From: Cytophagales bacterium
GTDB lineage: Bacteria; Bacteroidota; Bacteroidia; Cytophagales; Cyclobacteriaceae
Reading direction: 5' to 3'
Assembly: GCA_003541895.1 (NCBI GenBank)
Contig: DPLR01000110.1
Coordinates: 1-9,859 of the forward strand
DNA length: 9,859 nt
Made by a program: the position numbers and the translations under genes. Shown here piece by piece: positions 1 through 6,832 of the stretch. Under the pieces are notes generated by a model. The model was not told the origin of the DNA, made no database searches, and was given only the letters and a program-made list of their open reading frames with translations. Positions within the stretch are counted from its first letter, which is position 1, and every line of letters starts with the position of its first letter.

Positions 1-769
1 CAACATTAAAAAAATTACAAGCGGTAGTACCCCAGACGTTGCAGAGAAAGTAGATCAGCTCTACAAAAAAATTATTCTGGCAGGCACGCACAAAGCCTCT
101 TCACTCAAGGTGGCAGAGGCAGCTAAGGTGATCGAGAATTCGCAACGCGATTTGAATATTGCTTTTGTGAATGAACTAGCTTTGATCTTCAATCGCATGG
201 GTATTGATACACACGAAGTGCTTGAGGCTGCTGCCACCAAATGGAATTTTCTTCCGTTCAAGCCGGGCATGGTAGGTGGTCATTGCATTGGTGTTGATCC
301 TTATTACTTAACTCACAAAGCCGAAAGTTTGGGTTATCACCCCGAAGTGATTTTATCGGGGCGGAAGATTAACGATAACATGACGGTGTACATTGCCAAC
401 GATGTAATCAAACTGATGTCAAAAAATCAATTGCCCATTCACAACGGAAAAGTGTTGGTGCTTGGGTTGACTTTCAAAGAGAATTGTCCTGACATTCGGA
501 ATAGCAAAGTGGTAGATCTGATTCGCGAGCTATCAAGTTTTGGAACTCAAGTGGATGTTTACGACCCTCATGCCGATGCCGAAGAAGTGAAGCACGAATA
601 TCAACTGACACTCACTAAGTCTATCTCGCAAAAATACCACGCCATCGTTCTCGCTGTTGCACATACTGAATTTGGTTCATTGCCCTGGGATTCTATCAAA
701 GAACCCAAAGCCGTTATTTACGATGTAAAAGGATTCTTGGATAAATCACTGGTGACCGCACGTTTATGA
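1..769 (+). CDS. UDP-N-acetyl-D-glucosamine/galactosamine 6-dehydrogenase, TviB/WbpO type (5'-partial)
   Basis: C-terminal 255 residues of an NAD-dependent nucleotide-sugar 6-dehydrogenase; the frame is open from base 2 and the N-terminal Rossmann domain (about 170 residues, family length about 425) lies upstream. The enzyme oxidises C6 of UDP-GlcNAc or UDP-GalNAc twice to give the uronic acid in the cytoplasm. Seen directly: the central helical domain with KVAEAAKVIEN, the catalytic-cysteine motif GGHCIGVDPYYLT (Cys codon 284-286), and the UDP-binding domain opening with GLTFKENCPDIRNSK (from base 464). KPGMVGGHCIGVDP and GYHPEVILSGRKIND resemble TviB/WbpO rather than the WbpA form (GPGLGGHCIPIDP), from memory of those families. 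A GTG at 110 is an internal valine, not a start. The stop overlaps the next start as ATGA (766-769). Whether the substrate is the gluco or galacto sugar cannot be settled from sequence. Confidence 0.93.
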   Translation, partial: NIKKITSGSTPDVAEKVDQLYKKIILAGTHKASSLKVAEAAKVIENSQRDLNIAFVNELALIFNRMGIDTHEVLEAAATKWNFLPFKPGMVGGHCIGVDPYYLTHKAESLGYHPEVILSGRKINDNMTVYIANDVIKLMSKNQLPIHNGKVLVLGLTFKENCPDIRNSKVVDLIRELSSFGTQVDVYDPHADAEEVKHEYQLTLTKSISQKYHAIVLAVAHTEFGSLPWDSIKEPKAVIYDVKGFLDKSLVTARL

Positions 770-1791
770 GCACAAAAAAAATTTTATTAACAGGCGGTGC
801 CGGCTACATTGCTTCGCACACGGCCGTTGAGTTTATTCAACAGGGTTATGAAGTTGTACTGATTGATGATTTCTCAAAAAGCGATCGTACTCTTTTGAAT
901 GGCCTTGAAAAAATCACCAATACAAAAATCCGGTTTTTTGAAGGTGATTGCCGGGATGAAAAATTTCTTGACGAACTCTTTGATCGCGAAAAAATAACCA
1001 GCGTCATCCATTTTGCCGCTTATAAATCCGTTAATGAATCCGTGCGCGAGCCACTCCTATATTACGACAACAACTTAGGCTCGATCACTACGCTGCTCAA
1101 GTCGATGAAAAAATTTGACGTTCATGAATTTATTTTTTCATCTTCTTGCACGGTGTACGGTCAGCCCGATGTTATTCAGGTAGATGAATCCGCTCCATTT
1201 AAAAAAGCGGAATCTCCTTACGGTGCAACCAAACAAATGTGCGAGCGAGTGCTTGAAGACGTGACCTTAGCCAACAAAAATTTAAAAGTAATTTCACTTC
1301 GCTATTTTAATCCGGTTGGCGCGCATCCTTCTGCACTAATTGGAGAAGTTCCATTGGGCGTTCCAAATAATCTTGTGCCTTACGTTACACAAACAGCCAT
1401 CGGCCTTCGCCAAAAGCTTACGGCATTTGGCAGCGATTACAATACACCCGATGGAAGTTGCATTCGCGATTTTATTCACGTGGTTGATCTTGCGCAGGCT
1501 CATGTAATGGCCGCAGAAAAAATTAGTCAAATGCCAACCAACAACGAAGCCTTCAATCTCGGAACGGGCGATGGCGTTACTGTGCTTGAGTTGGTGCGAA
1601 AATTTATTGAAATAACTGGTGTAAAGCTGAATTTTGAAGTCGCCCCACGAAGAGAAGGAGATATTGAAAAAGTGTATGCCAATCCCGCGAAAGCAAAAAA
1701 ACTTTTAGGCTGGCAAACGAAACTTTCGCTGGAAGAATCGTTAAGGGATGCATGGCGGTGGGAACAGCATTTAGCCGCGAACAAAAAATGA
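766..1791 (+). CDS. galE: UDP-glucose/UDP-N-acetylglucosamine 4-epimerase (extended SDR, GalE family)
   Basis: Cytoplasmic NAD-dependent epimerase of 341 residues, close to the usual 330-350. It interconverts C4 epimers of UDP-hexoses through a 4-keto intermediate. Seen: N-terminal nucleotide-binding motif GGAGYIASH (Gly10, Gly13, Ala16), the acidic end of the second strand (LIDDF), the SSSCTVYG strand with probable catalytic Ser127, the catalytic pair Tyr152 and Lys156 in SPYGATK, YFNPVGAHP, RDFIHVVDLA, and C-terminal RREGDIEKVYANP. Two oddities: the third glycine of the cofactor motif is alanine, and Val303 occupies the position that is Tyr299 in E. coli GalE and Cys307 in human GALE. A small residue there is associated with acceptance of N-acetylated sugars, which suits the neighbours. 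The gene overlaps both flanking genes by 4 bases (ATGA), and no Shine-Dalgarno sequence is visible. Confidence 0.92.
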   Translation: MSTKKILLTGGAGYIASHTAVEFIQQGYEVVLIDDFSKSDRTLLNGLEKITNTKIRFFEGDCRDEKFLDELFDREKITSVIHFAAYKSVNESVREPLLYYDNNLGSITTLLKSMKKFDVHEFIFSSSCTVYGQPDVIQVDESAPFKKAESPYGATKQMCERVLEDVTLANKNLKVISLRYFNPVGAHPSALIGEVPLGVPNNLVPYVTQTAIGLRQKLTAFGSDYNTPDGSCIRDFIHVVDLAQAHVMAAEKISQMPTNNEAFNLGTGDGVTVLELVRKFIEITGVKLNFEVAPRREGDIEKVYANPAKAKKLLGWQTKLSLEESLRDAWRWEQHLAANKK

Positions 1792-2915
1792 AAGACATAA
1801 AAATGGTTGACCTTCAAGGTCAATACCTCCGGATTAAAAACGAAATTGACGCGGCCATTCAGGAAGTGCTGATGTCAACCGCATTCATTCAAGGGCCACA
1901 AGTAAAATCATTTGCCGAAGCACTTTCCAAATACAACCACGGAGCACACGTAGTCACATGCGCCAACGGAACCGATGCACTTCAAATCGCGATGATGGCT
2001 CTGGATCTAAAAAAAGGTGATGAGGTGATTTTGCCCGTGCACACGTATGTGGCAACCGCGGAAGTAATTGCATTGCTCGGCTTGACCCCTGTTTTCATTG
2101 ATGTTGATGAAACCACTTTTAATATCGATGTGGATCAGATCGAAAGTAAAATTACCTCCAAGACAAAAGCCATAGTTCCGGTTCACCTGTATGGACAATG
2201 TGCTGACATGGAGCCGATTTTGAAAATAGCGAAGGAGCACAATTTATTTGTTATTGAAGATTTGGCGCAGGCGCTTGGTGCAGATTACACTTTTTCAAAT
2301 GGAATGGTGAAGCGCGCTGGCAACATGGGCATCATCGGCTGCACTTCATTTTTTCCTTCCAAAAATTTAGGCTGTTATGGCGATGGCGGTGCAATTTTTA
2401 CTTCTAACCAATCGCTGGCTGAAAAAATGAAAATGATTTCTACACACGGACAAAAAGTAAAATACCAACACGACATTGTGGGCATCAATAGCAGGTTAGA
2501 CACCTTGCAGGCGGCTATTCTCAAAGTGAAAATAAAATACGTAGACGAATACACCCGAAAGAGAAACGAGGTTGCCGACTTTTATGATAAACATTTGGCC
2601 AATATTTCTTTTGTTGAGTTACCGGTACGAGCTAAAAATTCTACGCACGTTTTTCATCAGTACACAATCAAAGTGAAAAATGGTAAGCGCGATTCGCTAA
2701 AAGATTATTTACAGGAAAAAGGAATACCGTCAATGATCTACTATCACATCCCCCTCCATTTCCAAAAAGCGTATCAGCAACCTGGCGTTGGCGAAGGGTC
2801 ATTCCCTGTAACGGAAAGACTTTCAAAATCAGTGCTGTCTTTGCCCATTCACACTGAAATGACCGAAGACGAATTATCTTACATTTGCCAAACGATCAAG
2901 GACTTTAATGGCTGA
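1788..2915 (+). CDS. wbpE: UDP-2-acetamido-2-deoxy-3-oxo-hexuronate 3-aminotransferase, WbpE-like (DegT/DnrJ/EryC1/StrS family)
   Basis: PLP-dependent sugar aminotransferase of 375 residues, fold type I, expected to move the amino group of glutamate to C3 of the 3-keto uronic acid made by the WbpB-type enzyme. Seen: MVDLQGQY near the N terminus, CANGTDAL for cofactor phosphate binding, PVHLYGQ, IEDLAQALGA with the pyridine-binding Asp158, SFFPSKNLG with the Schiff-base Lys192, and GDGGAIF. The C-terminal segment SMIYYHIPLH is typical of the family. The start at 1788 gives an ATGA overlap with galE and matches family length. The longer reading from 1752 would extend 36 bases into galE with no family-like residues, while a start at 1803 would drop five residues. 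It overlaps the acetyltransferase gene by 8 bases. The WbpE assignment rests on family motifs plus the adjacent wbpD- and wbpB-like genes; other 3-aminotransferases of the family look alike. Confidence 0.88.
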   Translation: MKDIKMVDLQGQYLRIKNEIDAAIQEVLMSTAFIQGPQVKSFAEALSKYNHGAHVVTCANGTDALQIAMMALDLKKGDEVILPVHTYVATAEVIALLGLTPVFIDVDETTFNIDVDQIESKITSKTKAIVPVHLYGQCADMEPILKIAKEHNLFVIEDLAQALGADYTFSNGMVKRAGNMGIIGCTSFFPSKNLGCYGDGGAIFTSNQSLAEKMKMISTHGQKVKYQHDIVGINSRLDTLQAAILKVKIKYVDEYTRKRNEVADFYDKHLANISFVELPVRAKNSTHVFHQYTIKVKNGKRDSLKDYLQEKGIPSMIYYHIPLHFQKAYQQPGVGEGSFPVTERLSKSVLSLPIHTEMTEDELSYICQTIKDFNG

Positions 2916-3492
2916 CGAAAAAAAATATTTTGCTCATCCGACTGCGGTGATTGATGAAGGTTGTGAAATAGGTGACGGAACAAAAATCTGGCACTTCTCG
3001 CACATCATGCCCAACTGTAAAATAGGAGACCACTGCAACATCGGGCAAAATGTAGTGATCTCGCCTGACGTTGTGCTTGGCAAAAATGTGAAGGTTCAAA
3101 ATAATGTTTCCATTTATACCGGTGTAATTTGCGAAGACGATGTTTTCCTTGGGCCATCGATGGTGTTTACCAACGTCACCAATCCGCGCAGCGCGGTAAA
3201 CCGGAAAAATCAATATGCAAAAACAACGGTGAAGAAAGGTGCCACCATCGGAGCCAACGCAACTATTGTATGTGGTCATGATATCGGCCGCTTCGCCTTT
3301 ATTGGAGCCGGTGCGGTGGTCACAAAAAATATTCCCGATTACGCATTGGTCATCGGCAACCCAGCCAAGCAAGTGGGTTGGATGAGTGAGTACGGACACA
3401 AATTAATTTTTGATAAAAACGGAGAAGCGATTTGTGAAGAGAGCAAAGAAAAATATCAACTAAAAGAAGGATCTGTTAAAAAAATAGGATGA
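2908..3492 (+). CDS. wbpD: UDP-2-acetamido-3-amino-2,3-dideoxy-hexuronate N-acetyltransferase, WbpD/WlbB-like
   Basis: Left-handed beta-helix (hexapeptide repeat) acetyltransferase of 194 residues, expected to acetylate the 3-amino group from acetyl-CoA and complete UDP-2,3-diacetamido-2,3-dideoxy-hexuronic acid. Seen: repeated I/V-G-x-x coils from about residue 14 (EIGDGTKIWHFSHI, KIGDHCNIGQN, VVLGKNVKVQNN), a loop breaking the helix around TNVTNPRSAVNRKN (near residues 88-102), return to coils with TIGANATIVCG and FIGAGAVVTKNI, and the family closing motif GNPAKQVGWMSEYGHKL (about residues 150-166), followed by a short polar tail. The IWHFSHI and WMSEYGHKL signatures are characteristic of the WbpD/WlbB group rather than serine or maltose acetyltransferases. 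The start at 2908 overlaps the end of the aminotransferase gene by 8 bases; the stop forms ATGA with the next gene. No canonical ribosome-binding site is visible. Confidence 0.9.
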   Translation: MADEKKYFAHPTAVIDEGCEIGDGTKIWHFSHIMPNCKIGDHCNIGQNVVISPDVVLGKNVKVQNNVSIYTGVICEDDVFLGPSMVFTNVTNPRSAVNRKNQYAKTTVKKGATIGANATIVCGHDIGRFAFIGAGAVVTKNIPDYALVIGNPAKQVGWMSEYGHKLIFDKNGEAICEESKEKYQLKEGSVKKIG

Positions 3493-4385
3493 AGAATTTT
3501 GCATTGATCGGAGCAGCAGGCTACATCGCCCCACGGCATTTACAAGCCATTAAAGATACCGGCAACAATCTCGTTGCTGCACTAGATAAATTTGATAGTG
3601 TGGGAATTATGGATTCGTATTTTCCACACGCTGATTTCTTTACCGAATTTGAACGCTTTGACCGTCATCTGGACAAACTGAAACGCATCGGACAAAAGAT
3701 TGATTACGTAAGCATTTGCTCGCCCAATTATTTGCACGACTCACACATTCGTTTTGCGTTGCGCCATCAGGCAGATGCGATTTGCGAAAAACCGTTAGTG
3801 TTAAATCCATGGAACGTAGATGCGCTGGCAGATATTGAAAAAGAAACAGGAAAAAAAGTAAATACGATTTTGCAGCTGCGCTTACATCCGAATATTATTC
3901 AATTAAAAAAAGAAATCGAGGCCGCCCCCGCGGATAAAATTTTTGATGTTGACTTAACGTACATCACTTCAAGAGGCAAATGGTATCATCACAGTTGGAA
4001 AGGAGACGAACTGAAGTCAGGTGGGATTGCCACCAACATTGGTATTCATTTTTTTGATATGCTGTTGTGGGTGTTCGGGGCAAGTAAAAATGTAAAGATC
4101 AATTCTTACGAAGCCGACAAAGCATCGGGTCATTTAGAGTTAAAGAAAGCGAGAGTAAACTGGATGCTCAGCATCAACGAAAATGATTTGCCTGCTGAGG
4201 CAAAAGTAAAAGGCAAACGCACTTTTCGTTCGCTCAAAATGAATGGCAACGAAATTGAGTTCAGCGATGGCTTTACTGAACTCCACACCAAAAGTTATGC
4301 AGAGATTCTGAGCGGAAAAGGTTTCGGATTAGAAGATGCACGACCATCGATTGAATTGGCACATCAAATCAGACCTAAGAAATGA
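3489..4385 (+). CDS. wbpB: UDP-N-acetylhexosaminuronate 3-dehydrogenase, WbpB/WlbA-like (Gfo/Idh/MocA family)
   Basis: NAD-dependent oxidoreductase of 298 residues that oxidises C3 of UDP-GlcNAcA (or its epimer) to the 3-keto sugar used by the WbpE-type aminotransferase. In characterised WbpB/WlbA enzymes the bound NADH is recycled with 2-oxoglutarate, which the aminotransferase regenerates. Seen: N-terminal Rossmann motif [11 protein letters not shown] (Gly8, Gly11), [12 protein letters not shown], the CEKPL motif with conserved Lys101, LQLRLHPNI, and [14 protein letters not shown] with His187 in the C-terminal sugar-binding domain. YIAPRHL and LRLHPN are typical of this branch rather than of inositol dehydrogenases. 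The length is slightly short, but the C terminus ([15 protein letters not shown]) reads as a normal family end, so there is no sign of truncation. The start and stop both form ATGA overlaps with neighbours. Confidence 0.88.
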   Translation: MKNFALIGAAGYIAPRHLQAIKDTGNNLVAALDKFDSVGIMDSYFPHADFFTEFERFDRHLDKLKRIGQKIDYVSICSPNYLHDSHIRFALRHQADAICEKPLVLNPWNVDALADIEKETGKKVNTILQLRLHPNIIQLKKEIEAAPADKIFDVDLTYITSRGKWYHHSWKGDELKSGGIATNIGIHFFDMLLWVFGASKNVKINSYEADKASGHLELKKARVNWMLSINENDLPAEAKVKGKRTFRSLKMNGNEIEFSDGFTELHTKSYAEILSGKGFGLEDARPSIELAHQIRPKK

Positions 4386-5260
4386 AAGGAATTGTTTTAG
4401 CCGGAGGATCGGGAACAAGACTTTATCCGCTAACAAAAGCGGTTTCAAAGCAACTGCTTCCCATCTATGACAAACCGATGATTTACTATCCTTTGTCAGT
4501 GCTGATGCTCGCCAACATACGTGAGATTTTAATTATAACAACACCACACGAAAAAGTACTCTTCCAAAATCTCTTAGGCGATGGCAGCCAGTTCGGTTTA
4601 AAATTAGAATACCGCGAACAGCCCTCACCTGATGGGTTGGCGCAAGCATTTATTATCGGTGAAACGTTTATTGGCAATGACAATGTTTGCCTTGTGCTAG
4701 GCGATAACATTTTCTACGGTTACAATTTTTCATCCATGCTTGAAGAAGCAGGGAAATTAAAAAGCGGAGCCGAAGTGTTTGGTTACTATGTGAATGACCC
4801 TGACCGCTATGGTGTTGTTGAATTCGATCCTAACGGAAAAGTGATTTCGATCGAAGAAAAACCAAAACAACCCAAATCAAACTATGCAGTTACAGGTTTG
4901 TACTTCTACGACAACAGCGTGATTGCACGCGCTAAAAAAATCAAACCATCGCCAAGAGGCGAACTTGAAATTACCGACCTCAACAAAAGTTATTTGGATG
5001 ATGGCGAATTGCAAGTAAAGCTATTAGGCAGAGGAATGGCATGGCTCGATACAGGCACGCACGAATCATTGGTGCGCGCCTCCACCTTTGTTGAATCCAT
5101 CGAAGAACGGCAAGGGTTAAAAATTGCTTGCCTTGAAGAAATTGCTTTTCGCAAGAAGTACATTTCGAAAGAAAAACTGCTTGAACTGGCTCAGCCTCTT
5201 AGCAAAAATCAATACGGTCAGTACTTGATTAAAATTGCCAACGAAAAATTTATTGCATGA
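4382..5260 (+). CDS. rmlA: Glucose-1-phosphate thymidylyltransferase RmlA
   Basis: First enzyme of dTDP-L-rhamnose synthesis: glucose-1-phosphate plus dTTP gives dTDP-glucose and pyrophosphate. At 292 residues it has the standard length. Seen: nucleotide-binding motif [11 protein letters not shown] (residues 8-18), [18 protein letters not shown], the magnesium-binding GDN (Asp108), the [10 protein letters not shown] segment, IEEKP (about residues 157-161) contacting the sugar phosphate, [18 protein letters not shown], and [10 protein letters not shown]. These are all typical of RmlA/RffH, and nothing is missing. It begins inside the stop codon of the WbpB-like gene (ATGA, 4382-4385) and ends in an ATGA overlap with rmlC, so translation is probably coupled. 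This gene marks the switch in the operon from UDP-amino-sugar enzymes to dTDP-sugar enzymes. Confidence 0.96.
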   Translation: MKGIVLAGGSGTRLYPLTKAVSKQLLPIYDKPMIYYPLSVLMLANIREILIITTPHEKVLFQNLLGDGSQFGLKLEYREQPSPDGLAQAFIIGETFIGNDNVCLVLGDNIFYGYNFSSMLEEAGKLKSGAEVFGYYVNDPDRYGVVEFDPNGKVISIEEKPKQPKSNYAVTGLYFYDNSVIARAKKIKPSPRGELEITDLNKSYLDDGELQVKLLGRGMAWLDTGTHESLVRASTFVESIEERQGLKIACLEEIAFRKKYISKEKLLELAQPLSKNQYGQYLIKIANEKFIA

Positions 5261-5814
5261 GTCGGGTAAAATTGAGAGAGACAGGGTTTGATGACCTGTA
5301 CATTATAGAGACACAGAAATTTGGCGATTCGAGAGGCTATTTTTCGGAAGTCTATAATTACCGCGATTTAAAATCACTCGGCATCGATATTCAATTTGTA
5401 CAAGACAATCAATCGAGATCGTCATTTGGCGTGATGCGTGGTTTGCACTTTCAAAATGCTCCGTACGCACAAACGAAATTAGTCCGAGTACTTTCTGGCA
5501 CCATACTGGATGTGGTCGTTGATCTTCGAAAAAATAAAAAGACTTTCGGCCAATCATTTCAGCTCGAAATGTCTGCTGAGCATAATACCCAGATTCTAGT
5601 CCCTCGGGGTTTTGCTCATGGTTTCATTGTTTTGAGTGATAGTGCAGAGCTGCTCTACAAAACCGATGAATTTCATTATCCTGAATGCGAAGGAGGAATT
5701 TTATTTAGTGATCGTGCATTGAAAATCGATTGGCGGATCTCTCCTGAGAAAATGATCATCTCCGAGCGCGATAAAAAACATCCGTTATTAAAAGATGCTG
5801 TTTTTAATTTTTGA
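5257..5814 (+). CDS. rmlC: dTDP-4-dehydrorhamnose 3,5-epimerase RmlC
   Basis: Cupin-fold epimerase of 185 residues that inverts C3 and C5 of dTDP-4-keto-6-deoxyglucose to give dTDP-4-keto-L-rhamnose. Seen: DSRGYFSE near residue 25, [16 protein letters not shown] with catalytic base His64, KLVRVLSG with Lys74, the cupin strand [19 protein letters not shown], and LLYKTDEF with catalytic Tyr134. The spacing of His64, Lys74 and Tyr134 matches His62, Lys72 and Tyr132 of the M. tuberculosis enzyme. One residue differs from the usual pattern: the second aromatic position six residues after the catalytic tyrosine, normally Tyr, is His140, followed by Tyr141. Full 3,5-epimerase activity is still expected. 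It overlaps rmlA by 4 bases and is followed by rmlB after 3 bases. Confidence 0.94.
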   Translation: MSRVKLRETGFDDLYIIETQKFGDSRGYFSEVYNYRDLKSLGIDIQFVQDNQSRSSFGVMRGLHFQNAPYAQTKLVRVLSGTILDVVVDLRKNKKTFGQSFQLEMSAEHNTQILVPRGFAHGFIVLSDSAELLYKTDEFHYPECEGGILFSDRALKIDWRISPEKMIISERDKKHPLLKDAVFNF

Positions 5815-5817
5815 ATT

Positions 5818-6831
5818 ATGAAATCAATTCTAGTTACCGGAGGTGCAGGATTTATCGGATCTAACTTCGTCCTTTATGCACTCGGTAAATATTCTGATTA
5901 TAAAATCATCAATCTTGATTTGCTCACCTATGCCGGTACTCTTGAAAATCTCAAAGAAGAAGCAACTAACCCAAGGCATATTTTTATTAAAGGAGATATT
6001 TTAGATCGGCCGCTAGTTGAAAAAATTTTTCAAGACTATAACATTTCAGACGTGATTCATTTTGCGGCTGAATCTCACGTTGACAATTCGATCCTTGGTC
6101 CCGAAGCATTTATCCGAACAAATGTGCTGGGCACTTTCACTATGTTGGACGTAGCCAGAAAATATTGGATGGAAGCTCCGTTTAAATTCAAAGAGGGCAA
6201 AAGCGAAAACCGATTTCTCCATATCTCCACCGATGAAGTTTATGGCTCTCTTGGCGAAACAGGTTTGTTCACCGAGCAGACTCCTTATGCACCCAACAGT
6301 CCGTATTCTGCCTCAAAAGCCAGCAGCGATCTTTTAGTGCGAAGCTATTTTCATACCTACGGAATGAATGTTGTTACCACCAACTGCTCCAATAACTACG
6401 GCCCCAAACAGCATCACGAAAAACTTATTCCTACCATCATTCGATCTGCACTAGGTGGCAAGCCCATTCCTATTTATGGCAATGGCAAAAATGTGCGCGA
6501 TTGGCTGTATGTGCTAGATCACGTGAAAGGCATTGACCTTGCGTTTCATCACGGCCGAGCCGGACAAACCTACAACATTGGTGGGCGCAACGAGCGAAAC
6601 AACAATCAGATTGCGTCAACCATTTGCGGCATTCTCGATCAACTCAAACCGCGACTGGATGGAAAATCTTATCACGATCAAATCACCTATGTGCAAGATC
6701 GTGCAGGGCATGATAAGCGTTATGCAATCGATGCCTCGAAAATTGAATCTGAACTGAAATGGAAAGCCGATGAGACTTTTGACTCCGGTATTCATAAAAC
6801 AGTAAAATGGTATTTGGAAAAATACAGATGA
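5818..6831 (+). CDS. rmlB: dTDP-glucose 4,6-dehydratase RmlB
   Basis: Extended short-chain dehydrogenase of 337 residues that converts dTDP-glucose to dTDP-4-keto-6-deoxyglucose using bound NAD; it is the step between RmlA and RmlC. Seen: GGAGFIGSN cofactor motif (from Gly8), LLTYAGTLENL, HFAAESHVDNSI, the dehydratase signature STDEVYG with Thr138, Asp139 and Glu140, the catalytic Tyr163 and Lys167 in YSASK, NCSNNYGP, and VRDWLYVLDH. The Asp-Glu pair separates it from epimerases of the same fold. A short charged stretch (residues 122-132, FKFKEGKSENR) precedes the catalytic strand. The start ATG lies 3 bases after the rmlC stop. It is the last gene of the operon, and its stop is one base from the stop of the opposing membrane-protein gene. 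The order rmlA-C-B without rmlD means the final reductase must be elsewhere. Confidence 0.96.
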   Translation: MKSILVTGGAGFIGSNFVLYALGKYSDYKIINLDLLTYAGTLENLKEEATNPRHIFIKGDILDRPLVEKIFQDYNISDVIHFAAESHVDNSILGPEAFIRTNVLGTFTMLDVARKYWMEAPFKFKEGKSENRFLHISTDEVYGSLGETGLFTEQTPYAPNSPYSASKASSDLLVRSYFHTYGMNVVTTNCSNNYGPKQHHEKLIPTIIRSALGGKPIPIYGNGKNVRDWLYVLDHVKGIDLAFHHGRAGQTYNIGGRNERNNNQIASTICGILDQLKPRLDGKSYHDQITYVQDRAGHDKRYAIDASKIESELKWKADETFDSGIHKTVKWYLEKYR

Positions 6832-6832
6832 G

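Noticed and set aside
110..769. GTG at 110 as the start of the dehydrogenase
   Set aside because: The frame is open and family-like back to base 2 (for example ITSGSTPDVAEKVDQLY and AGTHKASS), so 110 is an internal valine codon in a truncated gene.
1752..1787. N-terminal extension of the aminotransferase from ATG 1752
   Set aside because: It would overlap galE by 40 bases and adds 12 residues not typical of the family; the ATGA junction at 1788 fits the operon pattern.
1527..1823. Minus-strand open frames opposite galE
   Set aside because: Antisense shadows of a well supported coding frame, rich in Ser, Cys and Phe with no domain character.
2905..3399. 164-residue minus-strand open frame
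   Set aside because: It lies wholly opposite the WbpD-like gene, has no recognisable domain, and the plus-strand frame is clearly a hexapeptide-repeat protein.
5656..5679. Apparent loss of the catalytic tyrosine in RmlC
   Set aside because: Counting from the catalytic His shows the functional tyrosine is Tyr134 in LLYK, which is present; the His replaces a different, second aromatic position.
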